Shown piece after piece: positions 41,080 to 48,853 of a DNA stretch of 64,000 bases. A program made the position numbers and the translations under genes. Under the pieces are notes generated by a model that was not told the origin of the DNA, ran no database searches, and saw only the letters and a list, made by a program, of their open reading frames with translations. Position 1 is the first letter of the stretch. Each line of letters begins with the position of its first letter. The DNA is from JANXUC01 sp043782485 (GTDB taxonomy: Bacteria > Acidobacteriota > Terriglobia > Terriglobales > Acidobacteriaceae): NCBI GenBank assembly GCA_043782485.1, contig JAYWAL010000116.1, positions 1-64,000 of the forward strand, given 5' to 3'.

Positions 41080-41790
41080 ATGAATCTAGACATACTAGCC
41101 ATAGCCGCGCACCGCGACGACGTGGAACAAACCTGTGGCGGCACCCTGCTCAAGGCCGCTCAGCAAGGCCAACGCACCGGTATTTTGGACCTGACTCGGG
41201 GCGAAATGGGCACCCGCGGGAGCGCCGAAGACCGTGCTTGCGAAGCGCAAGAAGCCGCCAAAATCCTTCAGGCCGAGTACCGCCACGCCCTCGACATTCC
41301 CGATGGTCGCGTTGAAAATACGTGGGAGAACCGCCTGAAAATCGCGCGAATCCTCCGCGAAACCCGCCCCAGAGTGGTCATACTTCCCTATTGGGAGGCC
41401 CGCCATCCCGACCACGCCACCGCCTCCACGTTAGGCTACGAGGCCTGCTTCCTGGCCGGTCTGAAAAAGCTCGCCATCGACGGCGAACCGCACCGCCCCT
41501 TCAAAATTGTCTACGCCTCGCTTTATCACGACATCCGACCCACGTTCGTCGTTGATATCACCGCCCAGTTCGAACAGCGGCTAGCTTCGCTTTTCGCTTA
41601 CCGCTCGCAATATGAAGACCAGTCCGACGGCGCAAAAGACTTCCCAGCGCGCGCCGAGATCCGCCAGCGCATTGAGACGATGGCACGCTTTTACGGTTTG
41701 CTCGCGGGCGTGGACTACGCGGAGCCGTTCATCCAAAAAGAAATCGGCTTGGTCGACGATTTGCTTATGATCCCGGTGAAATCCATCTAG
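41080..41790 (+). CDS. bshB1: LmbE-family deacetylase, BshB1-type (bacillithiol synthesis)
   Basis: The 236-residue protein matches BshB1 closely: MNLDILAIAAHRDDVEQTCGGTLLKAAQQG, ILDLTRGEMGTRGSAEDRACEAQEAAKIL, IPDGRVENTWENRL and LPYWEARHPDHATAS. It removes the acetyl group from GlcNAc-malate in bacillithiol synthesis. The zinc motif reads AHRDD where AHPDD is usual; the His and Asp ligands are kept. ATG 41080 fits the family start, though the ribosome site is weak (an in-frame TTG lies at 41062). No bshA or bshC is in the window. Confidence 0.85.
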   Translation: MNLDILAIAAHRDDVEQTCGGTLLKAAQQGQRTGILDLTRGEMGTRGSAEDRACEAQEAAKILQAEYRHALDIPDGRVENTWENRLKIARILRETRPRVVILPYWEARHPDHATASTLGYEACFLAGLKKLAIDGEPHRPFKIVYASLYHDIRPTFVVDITAQFEQRLASLFAYRSQYEDQSDGAKDFPARAEIRQRIETMARFYGLLAGVDYAEPFIQKEIGLVDDLLMIPVKSI

Positions 41791-41809
41791 ACGCACTGCA
41801 GACCTGAGA

Positions 41810-43348
41810 CTAGCCCGCGACGGACGAGAACGAGACCTGCGTAATGCCCAGCTCCTGGCAGCGCGCTGCCCAGGCTTCCCGCGAGGTCTTTCCGTTGGCC
41901 ATCTCAGCCAATTCGTTCATCGGAACTACTCTTTCTTCGCCACGTTGCAGATAAAACTCGCCAGGGCGGTTCACCAGCTCCCAGCCTTTCTGGATCATCG
42001 CCAGTTGCATGGCGATGCCGAGCAGCTCCAGCATGCGTTGCGCCCTTTGCCCTCCGGTCAGAATTTGCCCGACCGGATCGCGAATTTCAGCTCCCAGTTG
42101 CGGCAGTTTCGGCATCAGATCCGGCAACGATTCCGGAGTTACTCCGTGCAACAGGGAGGAGTAACGGGAAACTGAGGACTTCCACGAAGGAATCCATACC
42201 GTCTCTTCCATCCGATCCCACGCCAGCGCCGGCAAGCCTTCGTTGGGCAACTTCGGGTTGATGAATTTTATGAACTGGTTCTCCAACTCGCGCGGGTCGT
42301 CAAACAGGGTGGTAGCACTCTGGTCGTCTATTAGTCTCGGAGCGATCTCCAGTGAGGCGATCGCGCTCAACCTCTCTCGCAACGGCGGATGCGAGTCGTA
42401 GAGCCCCGTCTTCCCCTCAGCTATCTCCTTCTCCAGAATCTTTTCGACTTGAGAGGAAATGGAGGGCGCAGCCAAATATCGGCAAAACCCTTCGCCAATG
42501 CCCGGCATCCATCCCTGATCGAGCACTGGAACAACTTCGGCGCTCCAATAGCTGGGCCAAGCGGCAGCGGCCTCACGAACTTTTTTCAAGCAGCCCTGCG
42601 TAGGAGACACGCCCGCAATGATGCAGGCAAGCTCATCAGCGCGGAATTCCTGTTTCCGCGAAACAAAGTTGCTGACCCGAAGAAACAGGCCGAAACTCCA
42701 CTTCAGGATTCCAAATACCAGCGAAAACAGCATCTGAAGCATCCCGATCCGCCAGCCGTCGTGCGCCTCGCCCACATTCTGCAAAGCTCGCATCATGGAG
42801 CTCTGCGTTTTATAGACCCAGGGCAAAAGCCGGGTATCGCCTCCATAGTAGTGGCCAAACTCGTGGGCCAGAACAGCGCGAACTTCCGACACGCTAAACG
42901 TGGACAGCAAAGGCAGGCCAATAGCCAGCACGCGCCGGCTGCCAAATCCCAACACGCCTCCGCGGTCTGCCACGAAAGCGTTGGGGCTTCCCATGAGGTA
43001 GACCTCGTGCGGCACGGTTTCCATCAGTGAACTGGCGATCTGGTCCAGTTCCGCAAAAAAGCGAGGGTGCGACGCCCGCTCCAATCGAGGCCCGGGAGGC
43101 GCAAACACATCCTTCCGTGGAACCATGGACCACAGCAAGACTCCCGCGATGAAGATTCCGCCCAGCGCCAGAAGGCCGAGCTGAAGGTTGCCGGACTCGG
43201 CATACACCATGATGTAGATGGGCAGACAGGCGCAAACCAGTGCCAAAAGCACTACAAAGACATAAGAGGCGAACACGGAACAGATCGCCAGAATGGCATA
43301 GAGTGCCAAGGATCGCCGCGGCGGAATCACGACAGTCGCTTCTGACAT
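41810..43348 (-). CDS. M48-family membrane metalloprotease
   Basis: A 512-residue protein. Two or three hydrophobic helices (about 15-80) precede the protease domain with the zinc motif VLAHEFGHYYGGD and the downstream third-ligand segment KQEFRADELACIIAG. NAFVADRGGVLGFGSRRVLAIGLPLL before it is typical of HtpX/Ste24-like enzymes. The C-terminal third is an extra domain seen in large M48 proteins of environmental bacteria. The predicted start ATG 43348 is based on family length; upstream Met 43411 overlaps the promoter region of the divergent gene. It may act in membrane protein quality control. Confidence 0.87.
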   Translation of the reverse strand: MSEATVVIPPRRSLALYAILAICSVFASYVFVVLLALVCACLPIYIMVYAESGNLQLGLLALGGIFIAGVLLWSMVPRKDVFAPPGPRLERASHPRFFAELDQIASSLMETVPHEVYLMGSPNAFVADRGGVLGFGSRRVLAIGLPLLSTFSVSEVRAVLAHEFGHYYGGDTRLLPWVYKTQSSMMRALQNVGEAHDGWRIGMLQMLFSLVFGILKWSFGLFLRVSNFVSRKQEFRADELACIIAGVSPTQGCLKKVREAAAAWPSYWSAEVVPVLDQGWMPGIGEGFCRYLAAPSISSQVEKILEKEIAEGKTGLYDSHPPLRERLSAIASLEIAPRLIDDQSATTLFDDPRELENQFIKFINPKLPNEGLPALAWDRMEETVWIPSWKSSVSRYSSLLHGVTPESLPDLMPKLPQLGAEIRDPVGQILTGGQRAQRMLELLGIAMQLAMIQKGWELVNRPGEFYLQRGEERVVPMNELAEMANGKTSREAWAARCQELGITQVSFSSVAG

Positions 43349-43460
43349 GCCTATCAATATACCGAAATCTGAACGCGAAGTTCGGAAATTCAGAATCGAA
43401 ACCCTCGACAAACGTCAGTTTTTTGTTCTCCGTTTCCGGACCCTGTGCTATGGTTCCCCG

Positions 43461-44240
43461 GTGAACTCGCCACTCAACCCTAGCCCCCAGTTCGGTACAG
43501 CCGAGTACGTCGGTGTCCAAGGCAACGACCACTGCCAGTTTTGCCATCAGCCTATTTCCGGGAGCTACTACCGCGTCCGCGAGGCCTCCGCCTGCCCAGC
43601 GTGCGCGGGAAAAGTTCGCCTGGAGCTGGCCAAGGATACGCACACGGCCTATATGCGCGCCGTTTTGTTTGGCATAGGCGCGGCCATCGTCGGAATGATC
43701 CTTTACGCAACCTTCGAAATTGTGACCGGCCTCATCATCGGCTACGTCGCCATCGCAGTCGGCTGGATGGTGGGCACGGCCATGAAAAAGGGCTCCAGCG
43801 GGGTGGGCGGACGTCGCTACCAAATCACGGCCGTGCTGCTCACCTACGCTGCTGTTTCGCTGGCCGCCGTGCCGGTCTGGATTCACTACGCCATGGAACA
43901 CCGCAAGGCGGAAACCAAGCAGACGCAAACCAATTCCCAGCTCGCGGACGAGCAGCGCCAGCTTGAGAAAGAGTCCGGGCAAGCCAACCAAAACGCGCCC
44001 GCGCCCGCTCCGGAACCAAGACCGAAGGCCGAGCGCATGAGCCGCCTCGAAGCGATTGGCCATCTCGCCCTGCTTGGCATCGGTTCTCCCTTCCTGGAGA
44101 TTTGGGAAGGCGGCCCGAATTTTGGTTCGATGATCGGGCTGTTAATTCTGTTTTTCGGAGTTCAGATCGCCTGGCGCCTGACTGCAGGTGTAAAAGTCGC
44201 CGTCTACGGCCCGTTCGAGACACCGCCCCCTAGGAGTTAG
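43461..44240 (+). CDS. Membrane protein with N-terminal zinc ribbon, unknown function
   Basis: A 259-residue protein starting at GTG 43461. Residues of about 20-50 hold two Cys pairs (CQFCHQPI and CPACAGKV), a zinc-ribbon or treble-clef type site. Two closely spaced membrane segments follow (AVLFGIGAAIVGMILYATF and VTGLIIGYVAIAVGWMVG), then a third (ITAVLLTYAAVSLAAVPVWI). A charged Gln/Glu linker and a last hydrophobic region near GSMIGLLILFFGVQIAWRL complete it. I do not recognise a named family. Divergent from the M48 protease and followed by a second zinc-ribbon protease, it may be part of a membrane-proteolysis set. A TGCTATGGT sequence ends 8 nt before the GTG and no ribosome site is present. 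Confidence 0.65.
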   Translation: MNSPLNPSPQFGTAEYVGVQGNDHCQFCHQPISGSYYRVREASACPACAGKVRLELAKDTHTAYMRAVLFGIGAAIVGMILYATFEIVTGLIIGYVAIAVGWMVGTAMKKGSSGVGGRRYQITAVLLTYAAVSLAAVPVWIHYAMEHRKAETKQTQTNSQLADEQRQLEKESGQANQNAPAPAPEPRPKAERMSRLEAIGHLALLGIGSPFLEIWEGGPNFGSMIGLLILFFGVQIAWRLTAGVKVAVYGPFETPPPRS

Positions 44241-44321
44241 CTGTCTCTGTCCAGGGCGTTGAGAGGGGGCGTTTATCCGACCCCGGACGCCTTGCGAAGC
44301 GTCTCAAGCTAAAATAGCGTT

Positions 44322-45344
44322 GTGTCTACCCTCACCCCGGAACTGATCCGCAACTGCCGTCGCTGTGGGCGCGACCTCAATCTTGGAGCCTTGGTCTGCG
44401 ACAACTGCCAAGCTCTGGTCCATTCGCAGGAACTGGATCGCCTGTCCGACTCGGCCAAGATTCTGGAAGCTCAGGGCCAGCTTCGTCAAGCTCGCGAACA
44501 ATGGCTTCAGGGGCTGCGTTTTCTCCCGCCGAACTCGCGCCAGGCCGATTGGATTGTGGAGCACGCTCGCGAACTGGAAAAGACCGCTGGGCAACTGCCG
44601 CCCCAAGCCACGCCCAAGGGTGCGGAAGATAATGCATGGGCCAAGCGACTGGGGCCGCTGGGACCACTGGCCATCATCCTGGCCAAGGGCAAATTCCTTT
44701 TCAGCGCGATTTTTAAGCTCAAGTTCTTGTTTAGCTTTTTCGCCTTCTTCGGCGTCTATTGGGCGCTGTGGGGACCGAAATTCGGGATTGGTTTCGCTGT
44801 CATGATCCTGATCCACGAGATGGGCCATTACATTGACGTGAAACGCCGGGGATTGCCTGCGGATATGCCCGTGTTTTTGCCTGGCTTTGGCGCGTACGTT
44901 CGTTGGGGAGCGATGGGCGTTTCGCTGGAGACGCGTGCGGCGGTCGCCCTGGCGGGTCCGCTTGCCGGACTGCTGGCCGCTTTGGCCGCCGCCATCCTCT
45001 GGTGGCAAACCGGAAGCCCGATCTGGGCCGCACTGGCACGCAGCGGCGCGGCGCTGAACCTGCTGAATCTGATCCCGGTCTGGGCGCTCGACGGGGGGCA
45101 CGCTGCTCAAGCCCTGAGCAAAGCCGAACGCATCACCCTGCTGGCATCCTGTCTGGTGCTGTGGCTCCTGACCGGAGAGGGTCTGCTGTTTCTGGTGGCC
45201 TTGGGCTTCGGTTACCAAGTCTTTTTCGCGGGAGAACTTCCGGCGCATCCCAGTCGGCAGACTACCGTCTATTTCGTGGCGGTCTTGGCTGGACTAGCGT
45301 TCCTGCTGCGAGCGCTGCCCGGTCAGGGCTTGGGGATGCGGTAG
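44322..45344 (+). CDS. Site-2 protease family (M50) with N-terminal zinc ribbon
   Basis: A 340-residue protein. The N-terminus has a zinc ribbon (CRRCGRDLNLGALVCDNCQAL) and a helical TPR-like stretch (ILEAQGQLRQAREQWLQGLRFLPP). The membrane protease core has the zinc motif ILIHEMGHYIDVKRRG and the second motif NLLNLIPVWALDGGHAA with the Asp ligand. These are the M50 active-site elements for cleaving substrates within the membrane. The start is GTG 44322; no ribosome site exists and TAAAAT ends 6 nt before it, so leaderless expression is possible. Together with the upstream zinc-ribbon protein it looks like a functional pair. Confidence 0.87.
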   Translation: MSTLTPELIRNCRRCGRDLNLGALVCDNCQALVHSQELDRLSDSAKILEAQGQLRQAREQWLQGLRFLPPNSRQADWIVEHARELEKTAGQLPPQATPKGAEDNAWAKRLGPLGPLAIILAKGKFLFSAIFKLKFLFSFFAFFGVYWALWGPKFGIGFAVMILIHEMGHYIDVKRRGLPADMPVFLPGFGAYVRWGAMGVSLETRAAVALAGPLAGLLAALAAAILWWQTGSPIWAALARSGAALNLLNLIPVWALDGGHAAQALSKAERITLLASCLVLWLLTGEGLLFLVALGFGYQVFFAGELPAHPSRQTTVYFVAVLAGLAFLLRALPGQGLGMR

Positions 45345-45367
45345 GAGATTTTTTTTGGGAAGTGCCC

Positions 45368-45637
45368 TCAGCGTGGCAACCCGTGTTCGTCGTACCCCAG
45401 GATTTCATCCTCGCTGCGGTTATCCAGCCCAGGCGGTGCGTTCAGCATTAGCGCATCCACGCGGCGAAGAATTTCGTAAATCCGCTTCTTTGCGTCCGGA
45501 GTCTGGCGGCTGCCAGAAACTCGGCGCAATCGGTCTGCCAGGGCCGTGCGAATGGCGACGGTGAGGGTTTCGCCGGTTCGGCGTGCTAGTTCTCGCGCCA
45601 ACTTTTCGGTTTGTTCATCTTTGATCGTTAGTGCCAT
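45368..45637 (-). CDS. VapB-family antitoxin, without an adjacent toxin
   Basis: An 89-residue protein with MALTIKDEQTEKLARELARRTGETLTVAIRTALADRLRR, the ribbon-helix-helix DNA-binding part of Rv0623-type VapB antitoxins. The toxin-binding tail ends RSEDEILGYDEHGLPR, also a family hallmark. In intact loci a VapC PIN-domain gene follows directly; here the next 23 nt lead into the end of the converging protease gene. It is an orphan antitoxin or the remains of a toxin-antitoxin locus. Confidence 0.82.
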   Translation of the reverse strand: MALTIKDEQTEKLARELARRTGETLTVAIRTALADRLRRVSGSRQTPDAKKRIYEILRRVDALMLNAPPGLDNRSEDEILGYDEHGLPR

Positions 45638-45800
45638 TCCGGTTCACCTTTCTGGCCGCCTGCCTGGAAAACTCTGGATCGATCTCATTCCGGCAATAGA
45701 ACCTTTTACTCCCGTAAATTCGGGGAACTCCTGCGAGCCTTCTCCCCGCGCGGCGACGTCGCAAAAAAATCGGAAAGTATCGGATGCTCTCGGCACCTCA

Positions 45801-45846
45801 GGGATTCCTCGCTTCGCTTCGGAATGACAACTCTTAAAAAGGAGGG
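45801..45846. repeat. Dispersed repeat ending GGAATGACAA (copy 2)
   Basis: GGGATTCCTCGCTTCGCTT followed by CGGAATGACAACTCTTAAAAAGG. The same type occurs at 29819-29866 and 48759-48821. It lies in the gene-free gap 45638-45921, which contains no other feature I can identify. Confidence 0.6.
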
Positions 45847-45921
45847 TAATTTAGAGGCTTCCAATCCATCTTCGGCGGATGTGGAGCGATATTCCATGCT
45901 GAATACGTGACTTCCGGTACT

Positions 45922-46599
45922 TTAGTGGCGGCACGCCACCGTCACGCCATCCCGCAGGGGCAATACCACGGGGTAGAAATCGCCTGATGCATAGAGTAGT
46001 CGGTTGAAATCCTGAATGGCTAGCGTAGCTCGGTCTTCTGCGGCGGCGGTGGTGGCGACCTTGCCGCTCCAGAGAGTGTTATCGGTGATGAATAGCCCGC
46101 CCTGGCGCACGCGTGGCGAAATTAGCCGCAGCACGCGGGGATAATCCTGCTTGTCGATATCGTTGAAGACGATGTCGAACTGGTCTTTCTGCTCGGAGAG
46201 GATTTCCAGGGCATCGCCGGTATGAACGGAGATTCGCGAGGCAACGCCAGCGCGGTCAAAGTAGCCGCGGGCCTTATGCGCGTTCGTGGGGTTGCCGTCA
46301 GTGTAGTGAACGCTACCGCCCTCGCCCACCGCGCGGGCCCACCAGATGGTTGAATAGCCAATGGCTGATCCCATTTCAAATACGGTCTTCGCCTGGATCA
46401 TGGTGGCCAGTAAATGAAACAAGCGCCCTACGGTGGGGCCAACAATCGGTATATCGTGGGCCGACGCTGCGGCTTCCATCTCCGTTAAAATGGGATCGCG
46501 CGCCGGCAAGAGAGAATACAAGTAAGTATCCACGGGGTCGGTGGTGATGCCGCGGCTGCTGCGCCAGTCGCCGCGGACGGATCGTTGATCTTCTGGCAT
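45922..46599 (-). CDS. Class I SAM-dependent O-methyltransferase
   Basis: The 225-residue protein resembles the CCoAOMT/COMT-like group. It has motif I TVFEMGSAIGYSTIWWARAVG, motif II VHYTDGNPTNAHKA, the metal-binding Asp region DIVFNDIDKQDYP and the closing GGLFITDNTLWSGKV. Such enzymes methylate catechol-type hydroxyls using a divalent metal; the natural acceptor is unknown. ATG 46599 follows GAGGAG by 6 nt. The gene stands alone. Confidence 0.87.
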   Translation of the reverse strand: MPEDQRSVRGDWRSSRGITTDPVDTYLYSLLPARDPILTEMEAAASAHDIPIVGPTVGRLFHLLATMIQAKTVFEMGSAIGYSTIWWARAVGEGGSVHYTDGNPTNAHKARGYFDRAGVASRISVHTGDALEILSEQKDQFDIVFNDIDKQDYPRVLRLISPRVRQGGLFITDNTLWSGKVATTAAAEDRATLAIQDFNRLLYASGDFYPVVLPLRDGVTVACRH

Positions 46600-46691
46600 G
46601 AAGTTCTCCTCTCGTATTTGAGTCTATCGTGAGCTCTTAGGCAGCGTGGCGATGGTCTGCCCCGGCGGTGATTAGTGAGAGTAGGGGTCAA

Positions 46692-46793
46692 GATTCAGCG
46701 GCTGAAGGCGAATTCAAAACCAAGCATTCGAGCCACCGCTGAAGCGGTGGCCTGAAACGGAGCGATGTCCTGGCCTGAAACGGAGCGAAACTT
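46692..46793. repeat. CTGAAG-core palindrome with a 23-nt duplication
   Basis: GCCACCGCT (46732-46740) and AGCGGTGGC (46743-46751) pair across a GA loop. The segment TGGCCTGAAACGGAGCGA occurs at 46748-46765 and again at 46771-46788, 23 nt apart. Just upstream, CAGCGGCTGAAGGCGA is a decayed palindrome of the same type. Confidence 0.75.
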
Positions 46794-46822
46794 ATTTGCT
46801 GCTGCGGGCTGTTTGCGCTTAC

Positions 46823-47524
46823 CTACTTCATCGTGACGCCCGGCGTCATTTCGATGACCTTCACGTCCGGGACCAAATTTTGCAGCTGTTCTGGGCGTCC
46901 GGTCAAACGCGGGAAAGTTCCAAAATGCATGGGAATCACGAACTTTGGCTGCAACAACTTACAGGCATAGGCGGCCTCGCGAGGAGACATGGTGAACAGA
47001 TCTCCGATCGGCAGCATCACGATCTCCGGTGCGTACAGGTCGCGGATGATGGCCATGTCGCCAAAAACATTGGTATCTCCCGCGTGATAAATCTTGACGC
47101 CATTTTCAAACTCCATGACGTAGCCGACGGCCTCGCCACCGTAGATAATCTCGTCGCCGTCGAGAATCCCGCAGGAGTGATCGGCGTGAACCATAGTCAC
47201 TTTCACGCCCGCTACGGTTTGCGTACCGCCCTTGTTCATGGGCGAAACCTGCTGTGCGCCCTTTTTTTTGAGCCAAGCGCAAAGCTCGTATATGCCAACA
47301 ATTACGGGGTTACACTGTTTCGCGATCCCGACGGCGTCACCGATATGATCCTGATGGCCGTGGGTGCAGAATAGCGCGTCCGCTTTGGAAACGGCCTTGT
47401 CCTTCTCAGGACACATGGGGTTGCCCATGACCCAGGGATCAACAAAAATCGTTTTGCCCGCAGGCGTTTCGACACGGAAACTAGCGTGTCCGAGCCAGGT
47501 GAGTTGGATGCCGTTAAGGTTCAT
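46823..47524 (-). CDS. UPF0173 metal-dependent hydrolase (metallo-beta-lactamase fold)
   Basis: The 233-residue protein begins LTWLGHASFRVETPAGKTIFVDPW and has the metal motif CTHGHQDHIGD, further His in MVHADHSCG, and YHAGDTNVFGDM. This is the UPF0173 type (YtkL-like). These are predicted hydrolases without a defined substrate. ATG 47524 is used because the conserved region starts right after it; no ribosome site is apparent (CCCCCT precedes). The frame is open to 47680 but that part overlaps the rhodanese gene. The rhodanese gene lies 77 nt upstream on the same strand. Confidence 0.85.
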   Translation of the reverse strand: MNLNGIQLTWLGHASFRVETPAGKTIFVDPWVMGNPMCPEKDKAVSKADALFCTHGHQDHIGDAVGIAKQCNPVIVGIYELCAWLKKKGAQQVSPMNKGGTQTVAGVKVTMVHADHSCGILDGDEIIYGGEAVGYVMEFENGVKIYHAGDTNVFGDMAIIRDLYAPEIVMLPIGDLFTMSPREAAYACKLLQPKFVIPMHFGTFPRLTGRPEQLQNLVPDVKVIEMTPGVTMK

Positions 47525-47550
47525 AGGGGGTTCAGATGTCAGCTGTAGGC

Positions 47551-47569
47551 TGCCAGTTGGTGACTGGCA
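47551..47569. repeat. Short hairpin between rhodanese and UPF0173 genes
   Basis: TGCCAGT (47551-47557) and ACTGGCA (47563-47569) form a 7-bp stem with a TGGTG loop inside the 77-nt gap. No T-tract follows on either strand, so a terminator is unlikely; it may be a processing or repeat element. Confidence 0.5.
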
Positions 47570-47601
47570 ACTGAAAGCTGTTCTTGCTGCCTTTGCTGCC
47601 G

Positions 47602-47952
47602 TTACTGACTTTGCATCCAGCCGCGGTAGCCACCCGCTAGTGAGATCACATTTTTGAAGCCCATCTTCTTTAGCATCCATCCGGCCAGGGCTGATCGGCT
47701 ACCGCCGCCGCAGTAGAGAACGATCTTTTTGTCTTTATCGGTGGTGACCTGGTCGATGGTCAGCTCGACGATGCCGCGCGGGATGGCGACGGCATTGGGA
47801 ATGACGCCATTCGCGGATTCTTCGCGCTCGCGCACGTCGATGAGCGCAAAGTCTTCGCCCATCTTCTGCATGAGGCGCAGATCGTCGGCGGTAATTTCCT
47901 CGATTTCTTTTTTAGCTTCGTCGCACAACTGGTTGAATTCTGGTAGGGCCAT
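47602..47952 (-). CDS. Single-domain rhodanese
   Basis: A 116-residue protein with an N-terminal helical extension (MALPEFNQLCDEAKKEIEEITADDL). The rhodanese fold follows: FALIDVREREESANGVIPNAVAIPRG, and the active loop IVLYCGGGSRSALAGWML with the sulfur-carrying Cys. It probably transfers sulfane sulfur; the acceptor is not known. ATG 47952 has GGAGAGG 3-9 nt upstream. It is followed by the UPF0173 gene. Confidence 0.88.
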   Translation of the reverse strand: MALPEFNQLCDEAKKEIEEITADDLRLMQKMGEDFALIDVREREESANGVIPNAVAIPRGIVELTIDQVTTDKDKKIVLYCGGGSRSALAGWMLKKMGFKNVISLAGGYRGWMQSQ

Positions 47953-48195
47953 GACCTCTCCTGATATTGAAGAGACTTGATTGTAAAGAGGCGGCGAAAC
48001 TTCCCGCAAGCTGCTGAAAATGGAACGAGCCAACAGAAGTGCCGAATAGTTGGCACTTTGGGAAACTAAAGTACGTCCTGAGGACGAATGGCGCTGGAAA
48101 CGGTTGTGAGAATCTCGCACAATCAGCTTGCAACTTGAGCCGCGAATTGTGGTTCCATGCCTGCATCGCTCGGTAAAGGGGTAGAATCAAAAGCC

Positions 48196-48744
48196 ATGCC
48201 GGACCTCAAGATACTGTTATCACGGGAGCAAATTCAGCAGCGCGTGGCCGAGCTGGGCGCGCAAATTACGCAGGACTTCGCGGGCGAGCCGGTCATTCTG
48301 GTGGGCGTTTTGAAAGGCGCGACGATTTTTTTGAGCGACCTTGCGCGGCAGATTCATTTGGACGCGACGTTTGATTTTATTGGCGTTTCGAGCTACGGCT
48401 TGCGTCCTTCGCCCGATCAAGAGTTGACCGGCGGATGGGATTCGACTGGCGAGGTGAAATTGACGAAGGACGTGGACCACTCGCTGGCGGATAAGAACGT
48501 GATTCTGGTGGAAGATATTCTGGACACGGGATTGACCTTGACGTATTTGCGGCAATTGCTATTGGGACATAAGCCGAAGGCGCTGAAGATTGCCGCGCTG
48601 CTAGATAAGCCATCGCGGCGGAAGTTGCCCATTCACGGCGATTATGTGGGGTTTTCGATTCCCGATGAGTTTGTGGTGGGGTATGGGCTGGATCATGCGG
48701 AGCAGTATCGAAACCTGGCGGATGTTTGTACGTTAACGCCGTAG
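48196..48744 (+). CDS. hpt: Hypoxanthine phosphoribosyltransferase
   Basis: A 182-residue type I PRTase with the PRPP motif VILVEDILDTGLTLTYL, the flexible-loop region SSYGLRPSP and the PVILVGVLKGATIFLSDLAR stretch. It salvages hypoxanthine and guanine to IMP and GMP. ATG 48196 fits the family start; the frame opens earlier at 48157. TAGAAT stands 8 nt before the ATG and no ribosome site is near, so the transcript may have a very short leader. Confidence 0.92.
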   Translation: MPDLKILLSREQIQQRVAELGAQITQDFAGEPVILVGVLKGATIFLSDLARQIHLDATFDFIGVSSYGLRPSPDQELTGGWDSTGEVKLTKDVDHSLADKNVILVEDILDTGLTLTYLRQLLLGHKPKALKIAALLDKPSRRKLPIHGDYVGFSIPDEFVVGYGLDHAEQYRNLADVCTLTP

Positions 48745-48758
48745 TACGGAAGGGGTAG

Positions 48759-48821
48759 GGGTCCTTCGACTTCGCGGGTGCGTCACTTCGTGAAGCCCCT
48801 GCTGCGCTCAGGATGACAAGG
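48759..48821. repeat. Dispersed repeat ending AGGATGACAAGG (copy 3)
   Basis: GGGGTCCTTCGACTTCGCGG ... CTGCTGCGCTCAGGATGACAA. It has the same outline as 29819-29866 and 45801-45846 but a longer middle, including CTTCGTGAAG. It fills most of the gap between hpt and the phosphatase gene. Confidence 0.55.
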
Positions 48822-48853
48822 CTTGAGAGAATGGGCTGTTATCATGGAGGGTT

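Noticed and set aside
42894..44063. A 389-codon frame on the minus strand across the M48 and zinc-ribbon genes
   Set aside because: It covers two well-supported genes in other frames and has a low-complexity, Arg/Gly/His-rich translation.
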